64,000 nucleotides of DNA, taken from assembly GCF_014646255.1 (NCBI RefSeq), contig NZ_BMNC01000015.1:1-64000 (forward strand). The letters are read 5' to 3'. Shown here in pieces: positions 60,580-64,000 of the stretch (position 1 is the stretch's first letter; the number at the start of each line of letters is the position of its first letter). The notes beneath the pieces were generated by a model. That model searched no databases. It was not told the DNA's origin and saw only the letters and a program-made list of their open reading frames with translations. The position numbers and the translations under genes are program-made. This DNA comes from Lentzea pudingi. GTDB taxonomy: Bacteria; Actinomycetota; Actinomycetes; Mycobacteriales; Pseudonocardiaceae.

Positions 60580-61844
60580 CGGCCTGCCCCTTCCACCTTC
60601 TTGAGCACCATGGCGCTCTGGAATCCACCGAAACCGCTGCCCACGGTCAGGAGCGTGTCGACCTTCTTCTCACGCGCCACCAGTGGCGTGTAGTCGAGGT
60701 CGCACTCCGGGTCCTGCTCGTGGAGGTTCGCCGTCGGCGGGATGAGGTCCTGCTCGAACGCCAGCAGCGAGCCGACGATCTCGAGCGAACCGATCGCGCC
60801 CAGCGAGTGCCCGATCATCGACTTGAAGCCGGAGACCGGGGTCTTGTACGCGTGCGCACCCAACGAGCGCTTGAAAGCCGCCGTCTCGTGCAGGTCGTTC
60901 TGCTTGGTGCCCGACCCGTGCGCGTTGATGTAACCGACGTCCGTCGCGTCCGACCGCGCCTGCTTCAGCGCGATGTTGATGGCGTCGGACATCTCGATGC
61001 CCTCGGGGTGCAGGCCCGTCATGTGGTAGGCGTTGCACCGCGAGGCGAAGCCGGCGACCTCACCGTAGATGTGCGCACCGCGAGCGCGGGCGTGCTCCAG
61101 CTCCTCGAGCACGATGATCGCGCAACCCTCGCCCAGCACCAGGCCGTCGCGGGTCTTGTCGAACGGCCGGCACGCCGTTGTGGGGTCGTCGTTGCGGGTG
61201 CTCGACGCGCGGATCACGTCGAAGCAGACCACGGTGATCGGGGAGAGCGGGGCCTCGGTGCCGCCGGTCACGACGACGTCCGCGGAGCCCTCCATGATCA
61301 GCTCGGCCGCGTAACCGACCGAGTCGAGGCCGGAGGTGCAGCCCGTGGAGACCACGGAGACCGGTCCCTCGGCGCCCACCGTCCACGCCAGCTCCGTCGC
61401 CATCGAGGACGGCGTGAAGTAGTCGTAGAGGTGCGGGACCGCGTAGGACGCGTCGACCTCCCAGTACTTGCCCCGGTCGGAACCGACGATGAACTCGCGC
61501 TCCAGCGAGGTCGTGCAGCCGACCGCGGTGCCGAGCGAGACACCGATGCGGCCGGGGTCGAGCTGGTCGAACTCGATGCCGGAGTCGGACATCGCCTCAC
61601 GACCCGCGACGACCGCGAACTGCGCGGCCCGGTCGAGACGGCGGATCTCCTGCGGCGTCAAGCCTTCGCGCACTGGATCGAAATCTGCTTCCCCCGCCAT
61701 GCGGGAGCGGTACGGAGACGCGTCGAAGTGCGTGATGTTGCGAGTCGCCGTACGCCCTTCGGACAGCAGTTTCCAATACGCCTTCGTTCCGATTCCACCA
61801 GGTGCGACCACGCCCACCCCGGTGATGACGGCGCGACGACTCAT
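60576..61844 (-). CDS. Ketosynthase alpha (type II PKS)
   Basis: A 422-aa ketosynthase. MSRRAVITGVGVVAPGGIG is the typical start. The catalytic Cys is in STGCTSGLDSVGYA at about residue 169, and the two His lie in NAHGSGTKQND and IGHSLGAIGSLE. It catalyses the repeated decarboxylative condensations of the poly-beta-ketone chain. The ATG at 61844 overlaps the stop of the upstream citramalate-synthase-like gene (ATGA), so the whole operon appears translationally linked. Confidence 0.96.
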   Translation of the reverse strand: MSRRAVITGVGVVAPGGIGTKAYWKLLSEGRTATRNITHFDASPYRSRMAGEADFDPVREGLTPQEIRRLDRAAQFAVVAGREAMSDSGIEFDQLDPGRIGVSLGTAVGCTTSLEREFIVGSDRGKYWEVDASYAVPHLYDYFTPSSMATELAWTVGAEGPVSVVSTGCTSGLDSVGYAAELIMEGSADVVVTGGTEAPLSPITVVCFDVIRASSTRNDDPTTACRPFDKTRDGLVLGEGCAIIVLEELEHARARGAHIYGEVAGFASRCNAYHMTGLHPEGIEMSDAINIALKQARSDATDVGYINAHGSGTKQNDLHETAAFKRSLGAHAYKTPVSGFKSMIGHSLGAIGSLEIVGSLLAFEQDLIPPTANLHEQDPECDLDYTPLVAREKKVDTLLTVGSGFGGFQSAMVLKKVEGAGR

Positions 61845-62569
61845 CGGACACCTCCAATCGCCTTGTGTGCGGACACGGTCTGCTCCAATCTCGGACAGGG
61901 CACGGGAGCGATACCTGTCTCTGCCGTATGAACCGATGGTGGAACGGCCCGATCGAGGCCACCTCGAACGACGGCGTAGGACCCCTGTACGAGGCTTGCC
62001 CCCGCGTCCACGGCGAACAGCTGCTTCGCGGGCGCTCCGCCTTCGTCGTGACATCCAAAACCAAGGGGCACACCGGTTTCCGCGACCGACGCGACGATCT
62101 CGCCGATCTGGTCCGGCCACAGCTTGCCCGCTGTGTCGTGCAGCAACACGGTTTCCGCCCCAGCCTCCGCGGCTGCCAGCACGACCTCCAACGCGTGTTC
62201 GGGGTCGATCAGCCAGCCGTCGAAGAAGTCCCGCGCCTCGACGACCACTCGTCGTTCGGCGCGCACGAGTTGACGCACGGCGTCCCTGACCTTCGAGATG
62301 CCGTGCCCTTGGACGACCACCGCCACCGCGGGTGTCTCCGCGGCCAGCAGTGCGTCGAGGTCCTCCGCACCGCCCGACGCGATGAGGGTGGCGATCCGCA
62401 ACCGGAGCTCGATCGACGCCCTGCCGAAAAATCCTCTGGGGTAGAACGACCGGCCGGGCCTGCCTCCGTCGACGAACGTGACGCCGAGCGCGTCGAGGCG
62501 CCGCGCCGCGACCAGTCTGTCCGAGATGGACGAACCGGTGCGGCGCAGCGAGATGTCGTAGAGCTTCAT
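61841..62569 (-). CDS. Citramalate-synthase-like DRE-TIM protein with altered active site
   Basis: A 242-aa TIM barrel resembling the catalytic domain of CimA/homocitrate synthases: LVAARRLDALGVTFVDGGRPG, RDFFDGWLIDPEHALEVVL, LLHDTAGKLWPDQIGEIV and GASLVQGSYAVVRGG line up block by block. The metal ligands are changed: LYDISLRRTG stands where relatives have LYDTTLRDG (Asp to Arg at residue 10), and GFGCHDEGG where they have HxHND (first His to Gly near 170). The C-terminal regulatory domain is absent. It overlaps both neighbours' codons, so it is a built-in part of the PKS operon. A normal aldol condensation is doubtful. Confidence 0.8.
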   Translation of the reverse strand: MKLYDISLRRTGSSISDRLVAARRLDALGVTFVDGGRPGRSFYPRGFFGRASIELRLRIATLIASGGAEDLDALLAAETPAVAVVVQGHGISKVRDAVRQLVRAERRVVVEARDFFDGWLIDPEHALEVVLAAAEAGAETVLLHDTAGKLWPDQIGEIVASVAETGVPLGFGCHDEGGAPAKQLFAVDAGASLVQGSYAVVRGGLDRAVPPSVHTAETGIAPVPCPRLEQTVSAHKAIGGVR

Positions 62570-62754
62570 CAGAACCCCGACAGCAGTACTCGGGAAGCCT
62601 CGATCTCGTAGGCGCAGTGCCCCACTTCCGAGGGACAACCCTTGCGCTGGTGCTCGACCGCGGCTTTCTCCAGGTACATGGACACCACGTAAAGTCCGTT
62701 GCGGCTCGCAGCGCGTGCGGCGGCAGTGAGCAAGTCCGCGCCAGCCAACCCCAT
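62569..62754 (-). CDS. 61-aa protein of unknown function in the PKS operon
   Basis: GAGGTGAC precedes the ATG. The sequence opens MGLAGADLLTAAARAASRNG and has YVVSMYLEKAAVEHQRKGCP, then a second Cys in EVGHCAYEIEASRVLLSGF. It could be one or two helices with a Cys pair. It is 9 bp after the aromatase stop, and its TGA overlaps the next gene's ATG, which strongly supports translation. No family recognised. Confidence 0.7.
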   Translation of the reverse strand: MGLAGADLLTAAARAASRNGLYVVSMYLEKAAVEHQRKGCPSEVGHCAYEIEASRVLLSGF

Positions 62755-62763
62755 CGCGTCACC

Positions 62764-63699
62764 TCACCCGTTCTCGGCGAATTCCTTCGCGTGCCGCAAC
62801 GTCGTGAGGCTGTTGGTGCCCAGGGCGTGGCGGATGAGCTCGCGAGCGCGCTCGATCGTCCCGTCGGCACCCAGGACCTCGGGGATGACGTCGGGCCGGA
62901 TGACGACGGTGTGGTGCGACGTCGCCTCGATGCCGGCCTCGATGCCGTCGCCGATGTCCTTGAACGTCCACCTGCCGACGTGCGCCGCCATGATCGGAGG
63001 CGTGTGCGTCTGCTTGTAGACGATGCCGTCGTACGGGGTGCAGACCCGCACCGAGTGCGTGGTGTGGATCGACCCGTCCGGGCTGCGCGTGTCCATCTCC
63101 ATGGACTGCACGCCGGTGACGGCTTCCGTGAGGTCCAGGCGTGCCACGTGCGGCAGGCGCTCCGGCCACAGGTCGGACCGGTACAGGAACTCGTAGACGT
63201 CCTTGCGGCTCGCGTGGATCGTGATGCTGTCGGAGAACGACAGCACCAGCTTGTCGTAGTCGTCGCCGTACTCGGCCGCCCGCTTGAGAGCGGCCAGTTC
63301 GGCGTCGCTGTTGTTGTTGACGGCGTTCAGGATGAGGTCGACCGCCTCGGGCTGCGCCGCGGTGAAGTGGTGGAGCAGATCGACCCGGGTCGCCGAATCG
63401 GCGATCGGGACGATCCGCCACTCCCCACCCATCGTCTTCACCGGGGCCGCCGAACGCTCCTGCTCGAAGGAGATGTGCAGGTTCGCCGGGTCGAGCACTC
63501 GCCGGGACGTCCACGTGCGCACGTCACCGTTGGCGAACGCGTGCAACCGCAACCGCTCCGTCGAGCCGTCCCGTTCGAACACCTCGGCCTGGACCGTGGG
63601 TCCGAAGATGTACGGCCAGGTCGTCACGTCCGCGACCAGGTCGTACACCACCTTGGCGGGAGCCCCGATCATGACCGTGTGCGTGGTGGTGTGCGTCAT
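62764..63699 (-). CDS. Didomain aromatase/cyclase
   Basis: A 311-aa protein made of two SRPBCC/START domains: about 1-150 (HTTTHTVMIGAPAKVVYDLV, WPYIFGPTVQAEVF) and about 155-311 (DSITIHASRKDVYEFLYRSD, LWPERLPHVARLDL). Didomain ARO/CYC enzymes close and aromatise the first ring, usually C7-C12 in reduced polyketides or C9-C14 in others. The presence of the didomain form would suggest a ketoreductase is encoded outside the window. 28 bp downstream of the ACP gene. Confidence 0.9.
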   Translation of the reverse strand: MTHTTTHTVMIGAPAKVVYDLVADVTTWPYIFGPTVQAEVFERDGSTERLRLHAFANGDVRTWTSRRVLDPANLHISFEQERSAAPVKTMGGEWRIVPIADSATRVDLLHHFTAAQPEAVDLILNAVNNNSDAELAALKRAAEYGDDYDKLVLSFSDSITIHASRKDVYEFLYRSDLWPERLPHVARLDLTEAVTGVQSMEMDTRSPDGSIHTTHSVRVCTPYDGIVYKQTHTPPIMAAHVGRWTFKDIGDGIEAGIEATSHHTVVIRPDVIPEVLGADGTIERARELIRHALGTNSLTTLRHAKEFAENG

Positions 63700-63727
63700 G
63701 TCCGTCTCCGTATCCGAGTCGCCGGCG

Positions 63728-63979
63728 TCAGGCCGCGATCTGTCCGTTGACCTTGTCCAGCAGCTGACGCGGCGTCTCGATGTACGCCATCTCGTCGTCG
63801 GCGATGGCGACCCCGTACTTGCGCTTGATCAGCGCGACCGTCTCCAGCAGGGCGAGGGAGTCGAAGCCCAGCTCGAGGAACGGGAGGTCGAGAATGTCCT
63901 GGCCGGGCTTGAACGAGTCGTCGTCGCCCGCGGCCTCGTTGAGAACCTCTTTGAGGCCCTCGATGGTCAGTGCGCTCAC
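63728..63979 (-). CDS. Type II polyketide acyl carrier protein
   Basis: An 83-aa acyl carrier protein. The phosphopantetheine Ser is Ser41 in LGFDSLALLE. The acidic first helix region and the VALIKRKYGVAIADDEMA recognition helix fit type II PKS carriers. GGAGGAAAG precedes the ATG, at the right edge of the window. First gene of the minus-strand operon seen here; more cluster genes probably lie beyond. Confidence 0.95.
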   Translation of the reverse strand: MSALTIEGLKEVLNEAAGDDDSFKPGQDILDLPFLELGFDSLALLETVALIKRKYGVAIADDEMAYIETPRQLLDKVNGQIAA

Positions 63980-64000
63980 GGCTAGCTTCCTTTCCTCCAG

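Overview
The window is a very high-GC actinobacterial chromosome segment, most likely from the order Pseudonocardiales (Lentzea, Saccharothrix, Actinosynnema, Amycolatopsis type). The evidence is the GC content, frequent GTG/TTG starts, actinobacteria-only families (DUF3043, ctaF, DUF3140, PimB', F420-dependent oxidoreductases) and a phosphofructokinase with the residues typical of pyrophosphate-dependent enzymes. From about 3.5 kb to 55 kb the gene order follows, with insertions, the Mycobacterium tuberculosis stretch from the oligoribonuclease-like gene Rv2179c to lipB (Rv2217). This is therefore an old, conserved core region. No mobile-element genes, rRNA, tRNA or CRISPR were seen.

Layout. 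0-2.2 kb: a two-gene minus-strand unit, a quinol-monooxygenase-like ABM protein and a flavin hydroxylase with a membrane anchor. 2.4-12.6 kb: phosphofructokinase, exoribonuclease, lysophosphatidate acyltransferase, small stress-type proteins, glucokinase, an ArsA-like ATPase with a START-fold partner, a phosphoesterase, and a fatty acyl-CoA ligase. 12.9-15.7 kb: a large SARP/AfsR-type regulator that interrupts the conserved order. 16-22.3 kb: PimB' mannosyltransferase, two secreted wall or protease proteins, a NYN-domain protein, and a DEDDh exonuclease fused to GIY-YIG. 22.5-33.6 kb: the cytochrome bc1-aa3 genes (qcrCAB, ctaE, ctaC, ctaF) with trpD and asnB among them. 33.7-45.4 kb: a PfkB kinase, erpA, glycerate kinase, cobU-cobT-cobS, ilvE, and a permease. 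45.6-55 kb: leucyl aminopeptidase, lpdA-sucB, lipB and neighbours, that is, 2-oxoacid dehydrogenase components with lipoylation.

From about 55 kb to the right edge lies the left part of an aromatic (type II) polyketide cluster. On the minus strand, in transcription order, are an acyl carrier protein, a didomain aromatase/cyclase, a 61-aa protein, a citramalate-synthase-like protein whose metal ligands look lost, KS-alpha, KS-beta and a malonyl-type acyltransferase. Several of these genes overlap by a few bases. Left of a strong terminator are a PF04199-type cyclase on the plus strand and, divergent from it, an ABM monooxygenase, an alpha-methylacyl-CoA racemase-like protein and an F420-dependent oxidoreductase. 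The cluster continues beyond the window and appears to have entered next to lipB.

Outside the genes, the most striking structure is a family of composite DNA elements. Each has a long inverted repeat with a TTGCGG/CCGCAA core and an AT-rich GATATATC motif, often with CAGGTCAG. Four copies are intergenic and two decayed-looking copies lie inside genes. There is also a three-array G-rich minisatellite upstream of erpA, and a palindrome-packed gap between two convergent genes at 15.75-16.05 kb.
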